Part shown: positions 11,101 to 20,546 of the stretch, in pieces
How positions within the stretch are numbered: position 1 is the stretch's first letter
Layout of the letters: each line of letters begins with the position of its first letter
NCBI GenBank assembly: GCA_016165875.1
Contig: JABBOT010000080.1
Coordinates: 50,393,527-50,457,526 of the forward strand
Direction: 5' to 3'
DNA: 64,000 nucleotides
Source: Acanthopleura granulata
Taxonomy: Eukaryota; Mollusca; Polyplacophora; Chitonida; Chitonidae
Notes under the pieces: generated by a model
Told to the model about the DNA's origin: nothing
Seen by the model: only the letters and a program-made list of their open reading frames with translations
Databases searched by the model: none
Program-made: the position numbers and the translations under genes

Positions 11101-12242
11101 TGGTTATCACGAAAATCAGAAAATGTAGGGACATTCGCAATCCACAGTTTCTTACCTCTCGTTCCTTTCTAAAGCCACGTTGCGTTCAGCCGTAATTATT
11201 CATTCATTCTGTTCTACAATGTTTGCAAATTAATCTGAAATGAATGGGCCCAAACACACTGGAGGTGGTACTATAATAGTGCTTTTACAGGTATTAGACC
11301 GATCAGGATATACATATACAATGTACAAGAGTGGCCTGGTATAAATTAGGGCTGGAATGATAGGGTGCATGAGTGTATGGTTTCTGGTCGAGTGGTTAAA
11401 GCTGCTGGCCTGTCCCTATATCCCCAGAACAAACGAGGTCTGTGGCCAGGTGCGCAATCTTATTTACTTAATTTATTTAATTGATTGGTGTTTTACGTCA
11501 TACTCAAGAATATTTCACTTATACGACGGCCAGCATTATGGTATGTGGAAACCGGGCAGAGCCCTGGGTAAATCCACGATCATCCGCAAGTTGCTAACAC
11601 AAGTACTACCAGAGAGGAGGGTTCCAACGCATTCCAACGTTTGTTGAAGATCACTTGTCTTCCATCAATTTTATATTTCGTATGTCACACTGGAGAACGT
11701 TCATCTGTAACTTAACAAAGGTCGGTGGCTTACATGAGGCACTCTGGCTTCCTGCACCCGGGCAGCCATGCATCGTATAAGTGAAAAATCGTTGAGTATA
11801 TTGTTAAACAGGAGACAAATAAATTACTGAATTAACAAACAAGAAGTTTGCCGTTGTTGCTAGTGGGACTAACTTGTCTTCGTCGAAAAATTGACAGAAG
11901 ACTGGAGAATGGCCGACCGTGATTGGTTTTTAAAACCTGTAAAAACCCACAATTCTGCTCAGGCTTTACGCTCCTTGTTGTAGTCTTTTATATTATGACA
12001 AGTATTTTAGGCAAAACTGTTGCGTCGCAATTTCATGTCCAACTTACCCGAACCTTGTCGTATGCTCGACCCCTAATCGGGACCCCAGGGTCTACAGATA
12101 TCCTCTCGTTCGTAGATTCAGGGTGAGGGAACGGAATTTCTGTGTCACCGTATTTAGGTCCAAATGGGTAAAAATCCAACAAAGACGAGAGTTTGACGAC
12201 GGGGAAAAGACAACACAGCTCTAACGCCAGTAAGAGAAGCAT
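1088..12242 (-). CDS. NIDO-VWA-IPT-AMOP-VWD protein (mesh/SUSD2/MUC4-like), 3' partial
   Basis: Seventeen minus-strand exons chain with GT/AG sites and compatible phases: 12242-12048, 10021-9743, 9219-9163, 8875-8837, 8259-8182, 7364-7245, 6900-6810, 6519-5971, 5707-5666, 5484-5245, 4652-4516, 3793-3639, 3482-3225, 3015-2723, 2144-2010, 1744-1577 and 1216-1088, about 988 residues. Order: signal peptide, NIDO (about 20-286), VWA (287-469), IPT/E-set (about 484-609), linker, AMOP (about 680-840), VWD (845 onward). NIDO-IPT-AMOP-VWD is the known layout of Drosophila mesh (septate junction) and of SUSD2/MUC4; these act at the cell surface or in matrix. The VWA between NIDO and IPT is unusual. The last exon ends in phase 1 before the expected GLLG motif of VWD, so the rest (commonly sushi or EGF, then a membrane segment) should lie below position 1. 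Exon edges are inferred from sequence only; the family call is secure, the exact orthology is not. Confidence 0.85.
2723..3482 (-). CDS. Exons 13-14: AMOP domain
   Basis: Exon 13 (3482-3225) carries ACHTWM and QCPCTLHQAQNELGRF, the hallmark C..W ... PCPCTL.QA..D.GRF of AMOP. Exon 14 (3015-2723) carries QRCCYNEDGSLL, FYHCC and RPPSDCQEYGG, the closing GQQCCYd..G.L ... f.CC ... RPS.DC..Y blocks. The joint restores a Ser codon in phase 2. The donor of exon 14, CGG|GTTGGT, is weak but gives exactly the frame required by exon 15. AMOP domains occur in extracellular adhesion proteins and often precede VWD, as here. Confidence 0.88.
3639..5707 (-). CDS. Exons 9-12: linker, IPT/E-set domain and following region
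   Basis: Exon 9 (5707-5666) is a 42-bp linker, phase 1 at both ends. Exon 10 (5484-5245) carries MLGGQRIDVYGPCYT and VPLVYFTGTIDVNIEVNGE, matching the E-set of mesh and SUSD2 (LGGtxVnVtGPCf ... C..P.lyytG.v...V). Exon 11 (4652-4516) contains LNWMENQQAVISYDP and VDIELFGYK, like the W...V.ITYD...I.I.L.GY stretch after the IPT. Exon 12 (3793-3639) ends FSVGVIKVSGSDDG before a G|GTAAGT donor. Phases agree across all joints. Confidence 0.8.
4081..4305. repeat. 45-bp minisatellite in intron 11 (5 copies)
   Basis: Five consecutive 45-bp units begin with GGCTCTATCATGTTCTCGTC and include GGCCGGTATACTGTCAAT. They differ by a few substitutions. The array lies in the intron between exons 11 and 12 of the NIDO-VWA gene. 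The unit is a multiple of three, which explains the overlapping open frames there. Confidence 0.95.
5971..6519 (-). CDS. Exon 8: complete von Willebrand factor A domain
   Basis: A single 549-bp exon in phase 1 at both ends encodes a whole VWA domain of 183 residues. The metal-ion-dependent adhesion site is intact: DTSGS (DxSxS) in DLVFALDTSGSVES, the Thr of GGTSNLRG, and the Asp of IFTDG. The C-terminal helix is followed by DRICQG. VWA domains with a full MIDAS bind ligands such as collagen or other matrix proteins through a divalent cation. That one exon holds one whole domain between phase-1 introns is the classical signature of a shuffled module. Placement between NIDO and IPT is unusual for mesh-like proteins. 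Confidence 0.93.
6810..7364 (-). CDS. Exons 6-7: end of NIDO
   Basis: Exon 6 (7364-7245, 40 codons) carries TFQAVLTTDGRYTYYLLYY, the conserved NTFQAVLATDG.xSFVxFxY block of NIDO. Exon 7 (6900-6810) carries LVLPGPSNIGEHGKWMYEM, the counterpart of the closing ...PGS...SNVG.PG.W.FRVD block. Exon 7 has several AGs near its acceptor; only ACTACAG at 6901-6907 keeps the phase of exon 6. It ends G|GTAAGT in phase 1. Confidence 0.78.
7386..7735. repeat. ~42-bp minisatellite with an 85-bp dimer, intron 5
   Basis: About eight units alternate between two forms, one with GAGGGTTGAGGAAGGAAACA and one with GATGGGTTAAGACAGGAAAC. The period of 85-86 bp is therefore a dimer. The array starts about 20 bp upstream of the exon 6 acceptor on the minus strand. 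Confidence 0.9.
8182..9219 (-). CDS. Exons 3-5: three tiny phase-0 exons inside NIDO
   Basis: Exons 9219-9163 (19 codons), 8875-8837 (13 codons) and 8259-8182 (26 codons) each have an AG acceptor and GTAAGG, GTAACA or GTGAGT donor. All are in phase 0 at both ends. They encode an insert rich in Thr, Asn, Ala and Glu, with possible N-glycosylation sites (NIST, NATE, NASD) and two Cys, placed between the TW block and the FQAVL block of NIDO. Any of the three could be skipped without changing frame. Such short exons have no homology support by themselves, so each is less certain than the larger exons. Confidence 0.6.
9743..10021 (-). CDS. Exon 2: core of the NIDO domain
   Basis: The acceptor CTTGTAG precedes 93 codons in phase 0. 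VSTKGYLKF, AVYYRQTTD, REVIKYFPSQ and FSPTWAMVTTW match the NIDO blocks VNTNGxxSF, V.YRETTD, the helix before the FP motif, and F.ATW.FIATW. The donor is CAG|GTAAAT in phase 0. The region between VSTKG and YYRQ is less like other NIDO domains and lacks an obvious APFWADVD block. Confidence 0.82.
11460..11610 (-). mobile_element. tRNA-derived SINE, 3' part (family A)
   Basis: Reads on the plus strand as the reverse complement of the SINE tail. An AT-rich tract, GATTGGTGTTTTACGTCATA, TTCACTTATACGACGGCCAG and CCACGATCATCCGCAAGTTG match the copies near 36384 and 40114. The tRNA-like head is missing. It lies in intron 1 of the NIDO-VWA gene. Confidence 0.8.
12048..12242 (-). CDS. Exon 1: signal peptide and start of NIDO
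   Basis: The ATG at 12242-12240 begins a hydrophobic leader (MLLLLALELCC, then LFPVVKLSS), a clear secretory signal. The open frame extends upstream only through a GTG, so this ATG is the best start. The mature part contains FYPFGPKYGD, the typical start of a NIDO domain (lyPFG..GD). The exon ends in phase 0 at a CGG|GTAAGT donor. It joins directly to exon 2, which begins VSTKGYLKF, the counterpart of the NIDO motif VNTNGxxxF. Confidence 0.8.
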
Positions 12243-13496
12243 TTTTTCACATCCAAATTCCACAGTTTGGGTCTTCCGTCAGGTCTAATGTACCTGTCAA
12301 GGTAATGTCTGGTGGACCTACTTGTACCAGCCGAGTTTATGTGCCACTGTAAGAAGAAGGCTAGCAAGCACTTCACAGTGTGACGTTGAAATGGCACCCG
12401 GTCTGGTTACCTGGGGATTGGGGTTGTTGGTGGAGTGGGCAGGGGATAAGCGGGATCTGCGCACACAGGTTTGTATTAAAGTCAGGGATTTACGGATTAG
12501 GGGTCTCTGACGCAAACCTGGTTTATTGCTTATGATGTTATTAATCTTGTTCAGGGTTAGCCAAACTTAATCCTAAGTTATTCTATAGAAGGCCTACAGT
12601 TCTGTTGTACGGTGTGGTTGTACATATATGAATTACCCGTAGCCTTAACTGACGCGCGTGACATACGTTATAGCAACATTTGCCTTTTCACAGACAGACT
12701 TTCCAAATGACAAGGAGTAAGTCACACAAGCTATGAACTGATCAACCTTAAAACTGCTCCAAAAGATATATAATTATGGACCAGGCAGAAGGGTCGCATT
12801 TAATGCTGATATGATGAGAATGCGCATGCCTGAAGAAAAACAAAAAAGCAAAGATATTTTGGGATATTTTTTCTTTTTCTTCATGTTTGCCGTTTTGTTT
12901 TAGTTTGTTTTGACAGGTCAAAATATATTATTCAATAACTTCAATCTTTTCAAAGTTATCCGTTTTACATCTGCATGTCGGAATCCTTCCGGTTAAGCTT
13001 GGGAACTTGTAACATCAACTTCTTCTCAACGAATGTTTCGGCAGCTGACTTGCTCTTCAGCCGTTTTGATCGACGTGCCAAACGCTGCTCTACAGTCGGG
13101 ATGGCGTACGGGGTCTCCTTCCGATCATCGCGGTCTTGCTGCTTCTTACTGGCCTATAGGGTAATAAATTTGGCTTTGATGACGGGGTAAATTTCCACAC
13201 TCGGACTTACACTCCAAATGGTTAAAATAAATAACAAAGGGTCCTTTACAGGGAATATATACAAAACTCAAAACGTTTCAATTAAGCAAATCTCATACTC
13301 CTTCGGGAGGATTTAGAGGCCATTGATTCCCCTGACACCCTATTCCCTGCCTAAACCCCATTCCTTACCTCCACCCCATTCCTTACCTGTGCATCCACCT
13401 GGGCGGGTAGGGGATTTTTCAGCACACTTCCCGACCCCACCAACACGGGCACATACATGTAGAACGACATCTTGTTAAGCTGTCGGAAGGTAGACA

Positions 13497-13630
13497 CGCA
13501 CTGCAGGGATCAGAAGAAACACACTCACTGCAGGTAACAGAAGAAACAGATGCATTGCAGGGAATAGAGCAAACACGCACACTGCAGGGAACAGAAGAAA
13601 CACTCGCATTACAAGGCACAGAGAAATCAC
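13497..13630. repeat. ~28-bp minisatellite (about 5 copies)
   Basis: Units centre on CTGCAGGGAACAGAAGAAAC with moderate divergence. Confidence 0.8.
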
Positions 13631-14799
13631 ACGCACTACCATTTAACTGATACAGGAAAAAAAACACGAATTCACTCATTAAGGATACTGGTACCCTCAA
13701 GGTTGAATTTTGGTCATTTTTTAAATGTCTCATTCTCTTTCTCTATTCTCCTCTCTTTCCTCTCAATGAATAATGAAAACCAGATTTGAATTGTAAATAC
13801 CTTAAATTTGACAAAAAGCATAACATGTTGTGAACCAAGGCAAATATGTTTTCTTAGTTTCCCCCGATTACGAGGATTATCTCACTGAAGGGAGTTACCC
13901 GTTGAGATTTGTTATGCCTCTGGCAAACCTGTATTACCACCTGCTGTGAACTCTGCATGGCTGCTGGTGCAGATTACCCCAGCAGACCTATTGACTAAAA
14001 CAACACGTTTAATGCCTCAACCGGGGTATCATGGGGGGGGGGGGCGGGGGGTTGTTATAAACACATTCCAACAGATTTTACTCAGAAATGTAAAGATAAA
14101 ACACCAATCTACGCTTTCATTGAACATTGATAAGTTTTAAAATTCAACATAAACAGGTTGATATGTTCACATTTTAATTGAAGGCGGAATAGTTCTTGAT
14201 TAAAATTAATTGGTAAACGAATTAATAGTGAATTTTGTCAGACATAATGATGCTCCAGCCATTTTGATCTTTTTCTCTCTTTCTATTTTTGAGACGGTTG
14301 TATGGTGATTTCCTCGCTTATTTTTCATCATGACGCTATGAAAATTTGAACACATATATCTAAAAACCTAAGTTAAAAACGGCCCCACAAATTATTAATT
14401 CCTGTTCTACTTTAAAGATATTGGTAAAACAACCTCAAAGTTTCAAAAATTTTCTGAATTTTTGAAAGTTTTAATTTTAAATGGTCACTCAGAACAATCT
14501 AATATCAATGTACAAAATCAATGGGGCAGTTTTTTAGTTTTAAATAGTAAATTGTTCACTTGGACAAGTTAGAAATTTTGCGAACAATAGCTTTTTTGAA
14601 AAACAGCTCTGAATTTTTTCAAAGTTTCTCTTCAGTTTGATATCAAAGTTAGGTAAATTTTAGCTTTTTTTCAAAAACAGCCGTAGTTTAGCTGTCAGAA
14701 TGTATGTACATATGGCTATATTTGATCAACACTTTGGGCTACACAAGGCAAAATGTGAAATTTTGCTCATGAGGGGTTCTACTATCCTGAAGTGACTGA

Positions 14800-15230
14800 G
14801 TGGTGCTAATTAACTCTGACCGATACTGACTGACTGTGGCTTGCTGTGCTGACTGACATAATAACCAACTCTGATTCTCTGACTGACTCTCTTAATTATT
14901 GGCCAACTGACTGGATGGCTGACTAGTTAACTGATACTAACTTTGACTATCACCTATTCTGGGACCATCTGACTGCTAAATATTGGTTAACTGACTAGTA
15001 CACCTGTTGACAGAATGACTGATACTGAATGACACTGACATATATACCGGCGACTTTCAACTGACTAACTGACTGTTGCTGACTAACTGACTCACACTTG
15101 TTTTTGAGTGACAGATAAACTGACCTTCTAAAGTTAACCGGCATCAGCTTACTATGGGTGATACTGACTAACTGATACTGGCTAAGTGATTTATAATGAC
15201 TGTTTTTGACTGGTGGACGAACTATCATTT
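14800..15230. repeat. Degenerate CTGACT-rich tandem tract
   Basis: Irregular succession of CTGACTAACTGACTGATACTG-like words without a fixed period. It looks like a decayed short-unit satellite. Confidence 0.7.
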
Positions 15231-17285
15231 ATTTATAGCCTAAGTATATATGTTCACCTCTCGTATCATTTCATCCAACCAGGGAAGGTAATTTGGTGCT
15301 CCGTCCATTGATCTGAAGTACCAGTGAGTTTTCTTATTTATTTATGTTATTACGGGAACAAAACTGACTTACAGGCGAATCCCTGTCACAAATTATCCGT
15401 CCGCAATGTTGCAGTTCTGGGCTCGTGTCAGTTAGATTCATGAACAGCTCAAGTACATATCTGTCAGACGAGGTCCAGGTACCACAGTATATGCCTTACC
15501 TTTATACCAAATTTCGTTAGTCTGCTTTCTGGGTCGTCACCGTCAATATGCTCTCTGAGGTCTTCCGTCATTCATTTTTAACATACCAACTAAGCTGCAT
15601 ATCGGTACAATGTGCATCACGATATTGTTATGAATTTATTCTACCGTTCATCAAATAATGGATATTCATATAGTCTCCTAACTGGCGAGCGAAATAAAAT
15701 AGCAATGGAGGAATGGGGTAAGTCGATATATATAGTCCACATTGTGTGCGGCAGAGAATTTTCTGATGACTTCTCTGTTCAAACACAGCTATTTATCTGA
15801 CATGGCTGATCATTTGCCTGTCTGAGCATGCACGCGCCGGTTCTCTATAAATAGACTGAACGCTGGACCCACAACGCCGTACGTCTTAAATCATATTAGA
15901 TTACGGATTTGTAGAAAGTAAGTAAGCCATTGTCAACACCCTTCCCAGCTCCCCTTACTCAGGGAGTAGCATCCTTCAAACCATTGAATGAAGATGTATG
16001 GCAGACTGAATGCTGAATATGAGAGAAATATCTCTGTTACAAAAATGTTATACGCCGTCGGAAAGAAACAATGCTTGAGATTAAAGGCCATTTTGGAAAT
16101 ATTTGTCGTAAATATGTCGTGGCGATATGTTATCATAAGGCACACATGCGTTACGCATATAGGTGTTTTATTATTGACTTATTCATTTCCTTAGTGTTTT
16201 ACACTGAACTCTAAAAAAGGGAGGGGAGAGGGTGTATGGGTGGATGGGAGGGACAGAGTTCTCTCCAGAGAGATCACTTAAAAATCCGAGCAATTCCGAT
16301 ACACTTAACACAGAATGGGATGTATTAGGCGTGATATACAATACATAACCTAGAGGATTGTTTTGCAAAACTGTCGCAACTTTGCTTCGAGCGCATTTAC
16401 CATGGTATAACACGTCTTCACTACATGTTGTCATGAAAGTTACGCCAATTTACGACTGCTTTGTAAAACTACTATTACTAATCATTATCCATTGAGATTG
16501 ATTATGTCGATGTTTCTTCTCGTCGCTTCATACATTTTAAGGCACACTTCATTTTTTTTTTTTTGTTCTGAAATTACTTTCAGGTTAAGCACCATCTGTC
16601 GGATGTTACACCGTTACAGATTACAGAAAGTATTTTCCTTACAGACCCAGTTAAATGTATTGTTGCTGATGGAACATGTGTGGAATTGCCGGAAAAAGTG
16701 ATGCTATTTGGATCTTGTCTTTAATTACAATGTGGTCAGAAACACAGACAAGAAGTTGTAAAGGAAACCAGGCAATGTAGGTATGTTATCATTGCTGTCA
16801 AGGAATGGAGTCTTACGCGAGCATGTAACAAGTAGGGCCTAAAACTCCACAAAGCGCCTCGTCAATGGGGTTGAATAGCTACATACGTGTATAAGGACAT
16901 TTGTACCCTGTGAATGATGTTCCTTATATCGGGAACCTGTGTAACTCGTTTAATACTGGAGGTACTCTTTTACAGCTTCTCTAAACAATAACAATTTCCT
17001 CTACACACGACTTCTTACCCATTTAGCCGAGTTCTGTGTTCTTTTCGCCCTCCAGCCTGCGAATGCTAGGGTAACCATAAATAATGCCCAGCGCTGAACT
17101 GCCTCTGGGTAGAGGAAGGTTATCCTTTGGTTAAATCCGCTTGATTGTTTACTGGTGTGACATAATTAAGCTGTATATAGCGTGAGCAGTTGCTATTTTA
17201 TATCACCATCTGCAAGACCTCAAGCTATACTCTCCGATTTCAGTCAAAAAAAGAAAAAGAAAAAACACACAAAACATATCAACTA

Positions 17286-20200
17286 ATATTTCTACAGGAA
17301 TATTTATTGTCAACAATATCTATAAGAAGGGTACAAAAAATAAATGATCTAAAAATGCCTATTTAAACAGTTGTGATTTGGAAATGCCAATAACAGTATT
17401 CATCCATTACTCAATAGGAAATATTGGTATCAGTATATAAACAGTATGATGTAAATTGGAAGTAGAACGTGGTTTGGTTATTTATGGGCGAGGAAATCAT
17501 AAACGTTCTTCCTCGCATTTTAGCAAAGCACTCAATGTATTTAATATTTGTAAGTTTTAAGCAGTTGAATATTCACGAAGTCAGAACAATGGAAAACGGC
17601 TACTTGGGTTTCGTGGTCTAAAATTTATAAAAATGTCGGTAAGTCGGCAACTGCCATTAGAAAAAGTAAGCATTAAGAAAAATATTTAAAAACATTAATA
17701 ACAGAAAAATAGAATATAAGAATGTGTCTCGACTCAAGTTTAACCTGCAGCATACAGATACAGTAAACACATTTACTCACATGTGTATTGCATGTGACAG
17801 CTCCCCATCCCTCCCAGGTGTAGGCAAGTGAGTCCGAAATGGAATGAAATTAGCTGAGAACAGAATGGCTACATTAACAGTTGACACAATGTTAAACTTG
17901 AAGTAAAAAAAAAAAACATCAGAAAATGTCAATGATTTTGTAAAAATCTATACAGAAAACTTGTTATTTAGATGAAAGAAAAGCGGAATAACAGACTCTT
18001 GTTGACCAGAAAGAACTCTCAGAATATCTTCACAGATGAATAACGTTTATGATAGCGAAGGCTGAAACAGCTGATATTTAGCAATTTGTTATAGGCAGGT
18101 AAATACTAAATGCTACGAGCAGATTTCCACACTGAAGAGCGTTGTTTTAAAATCCCTGAAACTATTTCTTGTCAGCAGACTTTTCTGAGGCATGTACGTA
18201 CGACTTTGACATCAATACATTCTTGATTGCAGAAGACTTATACTCGTAAACCAGCTGTAAAAGGCACGCTAATAAATCTCGAGAGAAAATAATCTCAATA
18301 GTAGTGGAATCAACTTCTTAATTATAATGTTCATGAAAATAAAATTGGGTAAAATCCCTAAGTCAAGGACGCGGTGAATGGATGAAGCTCGCTGTAAGCC
18401 TATACCACAGAGTTCATGGGCGCGTTATATACTACAGGGCGCAGAAGGTCTGCATAGGGTTCAAGGACTGTGGAAAGTTAATCTGCGGGTAATTTGTAAT
18501 CACGAGGTCAGTTTGTACACCTCCCCATTGGAAAATACTGGACTCGCTTCTGCATAAAGACATTGAATATTGAAGATTTATGGCAACAATAATCGCACTG
18601 ACTTGCTTTTAACCAATCCGAAACGTTTTCGATTTATGTTGCGCTGAAGCTGGCTCAAAACAAGATCGACTGATCAGTAAGGATGCAGAAGTATACATCT
18701 TCTCATAGGGTGAATTAAATGAAAACATTTCACAAGCTGAACTTCAGTCTATCGATTCATCCCTGCACAATGTAGAAGAAAGGAGGACTATGGTCTATTT
18801 TCCCAGTAGTCTGTATATTTAAGTACCCGTTAACACAACACACGACCTATAATATAACATTATGCTTCAGTATAACCGACATATGGAACACATAGATCGA
18901 TGAGAAAATAAGATTTATATTATCGGAATATTAGAACATGAAAATGAGAACCGCGCATACTGTTAAGAAACAACACGAAGTGTAGAATTACGAACTGCAA
19001 CGACGGCCTACGGCAACTTAGCTGACATCTTCCCGACATGTGATTTCATGTTCAACGCATCTGCAGGAATGTACACAGCGAAAGTATGTGAAAATACAAG
19101 CAGTTCGTACCTAAAACAAAACTCACCTGTAACGGTATAATTAATGTCTACAATAGCCTAATGTAAAAGTGGATCATACGGCCTAGAGCACATCAGATGT
19201 TTAGTAATTGTATCAGAATATTTGTGAGTTCAGATCGCGTGGTAATGAATCATAAACAATGATTTTCCCAACAGATGTTCGGAAGATCCGGTATACGTGT
19301 ATGCTGTGATACATTTAGTTTAGCGTATGTCCGGGGCGCAGTAACAGTGTAGCTGAAATCATGCCAACATCACTAACAACGGCATCTTCACCATTATAAA
19401 CAAACTCTAGGAGGCCTACAATATTTCTACATTTACGTATATATCTAATAATTTATAAGCACAATTTGCACAAACTCTATATATCCATCTATGTACTCTA
19501 TGATTTATCAGCCGAAAATAACAACATGTACATATAAAGCGTGTTAAAATCACTAGGGTGAAACCTACCCCGAGAACACTCCTAGTCGTCATCGCTCTCG
19601 TGGTGTCGCATTGACCTTCAGTGAATGTGGCAGGCGGCCAGCCGAATAGCACATACTAGACGATATATCCACACCCAGTAAATGCAGGAATCCCACAGTC
19701 ACGTGACATGTCATGGCGGCATGCATGTAGTGACAGGTGCTCTCATGAAGAACGGTCGAAATTTTAATCCGAAAGGGGAAGATGCTTGGAAAATGCAAAA
19801 TTTACTTTCAATTATTCACGTCAAATACAATATATTTTAAATGTATCTCAAGAGCGACAATAAACATGTTTGTAACACGACTCTGGCCATACATTCCGAA
19901 GTCCACTTTTGCTAACTGATGTGTGATGAGATCCCCTCTACGACTGAGTTGTATGTCATTTCGCAGTACGGAGCGGTTATTATGGAAAAATTCAAGAGAC
20001 TTGCTATATCTTACAACGCCGAAAAGCGGAAGAGGTCTCGGGTCTAAAACAGGACGAATTACAATTCGTGGAATCTGAAGTTCTCTGCAAACATCATTTC
20101 AAATATTGGCACAAATATGCTTTTTCTAAATGACAGAGGTAATATAAAACAGGTAACTGTCCAGAAGCGCTGGCCACTATGAGCATATTTAACAGGTGGC

Positions 20201-20342
20201 AAGAATCAGACTACATCTGGAGGTATGTATGGTAAGTGAAGGTTTCGAGGGTCGTGCAGTCAGCAGAGGTTCCGCCGGAGGGTGGCTGCAGTCATTGACA
20301 GTCGGCTATGTGTATGATGATGATGGTGATGATAATGATGCC
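17286..20342 (-). other. TPPP: Probable 3' UTR of TPPP
   Basis: About 3 kb without tandem repeats, SINEs or credible coding frames follow the TPPP stop on the minus strand. A poly(A) signal AATAAA lies on the minus strand at 17308-17303, followed by a T/GT-rich stretch (reverse complement of 17232-17275). The end point is inference; shorter UTRs are possible. Confidence 0.35.
17303..17308 (-). terminator. Candidate polyadenylation signal for TPPP
   Basis: AATAAA on the minus strand with a downstream T-rich and GT-rich element 30-75 bases further. Confidence 0.35.
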
Positions 20343-20546
20343 CTAGTCCGTCGCCGTGTCATCTTCCTGTTTCTTGTCGTAGGTCCCCTTCTCCTTGTAG
20401 CCAGTCACATAGCCGGACTGGTCGGGCCTGTCCAGGCGACCGTCGATACCCTTCCCTTTGCCACTCTCGTCAAAGCGCTCTTTGTGAGACCCGGTGTATT
20501 TTGTTGTGTCTGTTAAATGATCCACCACATCTTTTCGGGCCGTTTT
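20343..20546 (-). CDS. TPPP: TPPP coding exon 3 with stop
   Basis: Acceptor TTTTATCAG, then 67 codons and a stop. Contains the family signature [15 protein letters not shown] and [14 protein letters not shown]. The protein ends in an acidic tail. Confidence 0.96.
   Translation of the reverse strand, partial: KTARKDVVDHLTDTTKYTGSHKERFDESGKGKGIDGRLDRPDQSGYVTGYKEKGTYDKKQEDDTATD

Larger units (their letters stand above)
12243..17285. other. Intergenic interval between the NIDO-VWA gene and TPPP
   Basis: No gene could be supported. The interval contains a short 28-bp repeat array (13497-13630), a G-rich run near 14033-14051 and a degenerate CTGACT-rich tract (14800-15230). Its open frames are short, lack conserved motifs and have no paired splice sites. 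The proximal part should contain the promoter of the minus-strand NIDO-VWA gene, but no core promoter motif is convincing. Confidence 0.5.

Noticed and set aside
14033..14051. G-quadruplex candidate (G12-C-G6)
   Set aside because: A homopolymer run in intergenic DNA with no associated gene feature; also a common site of assembly error.
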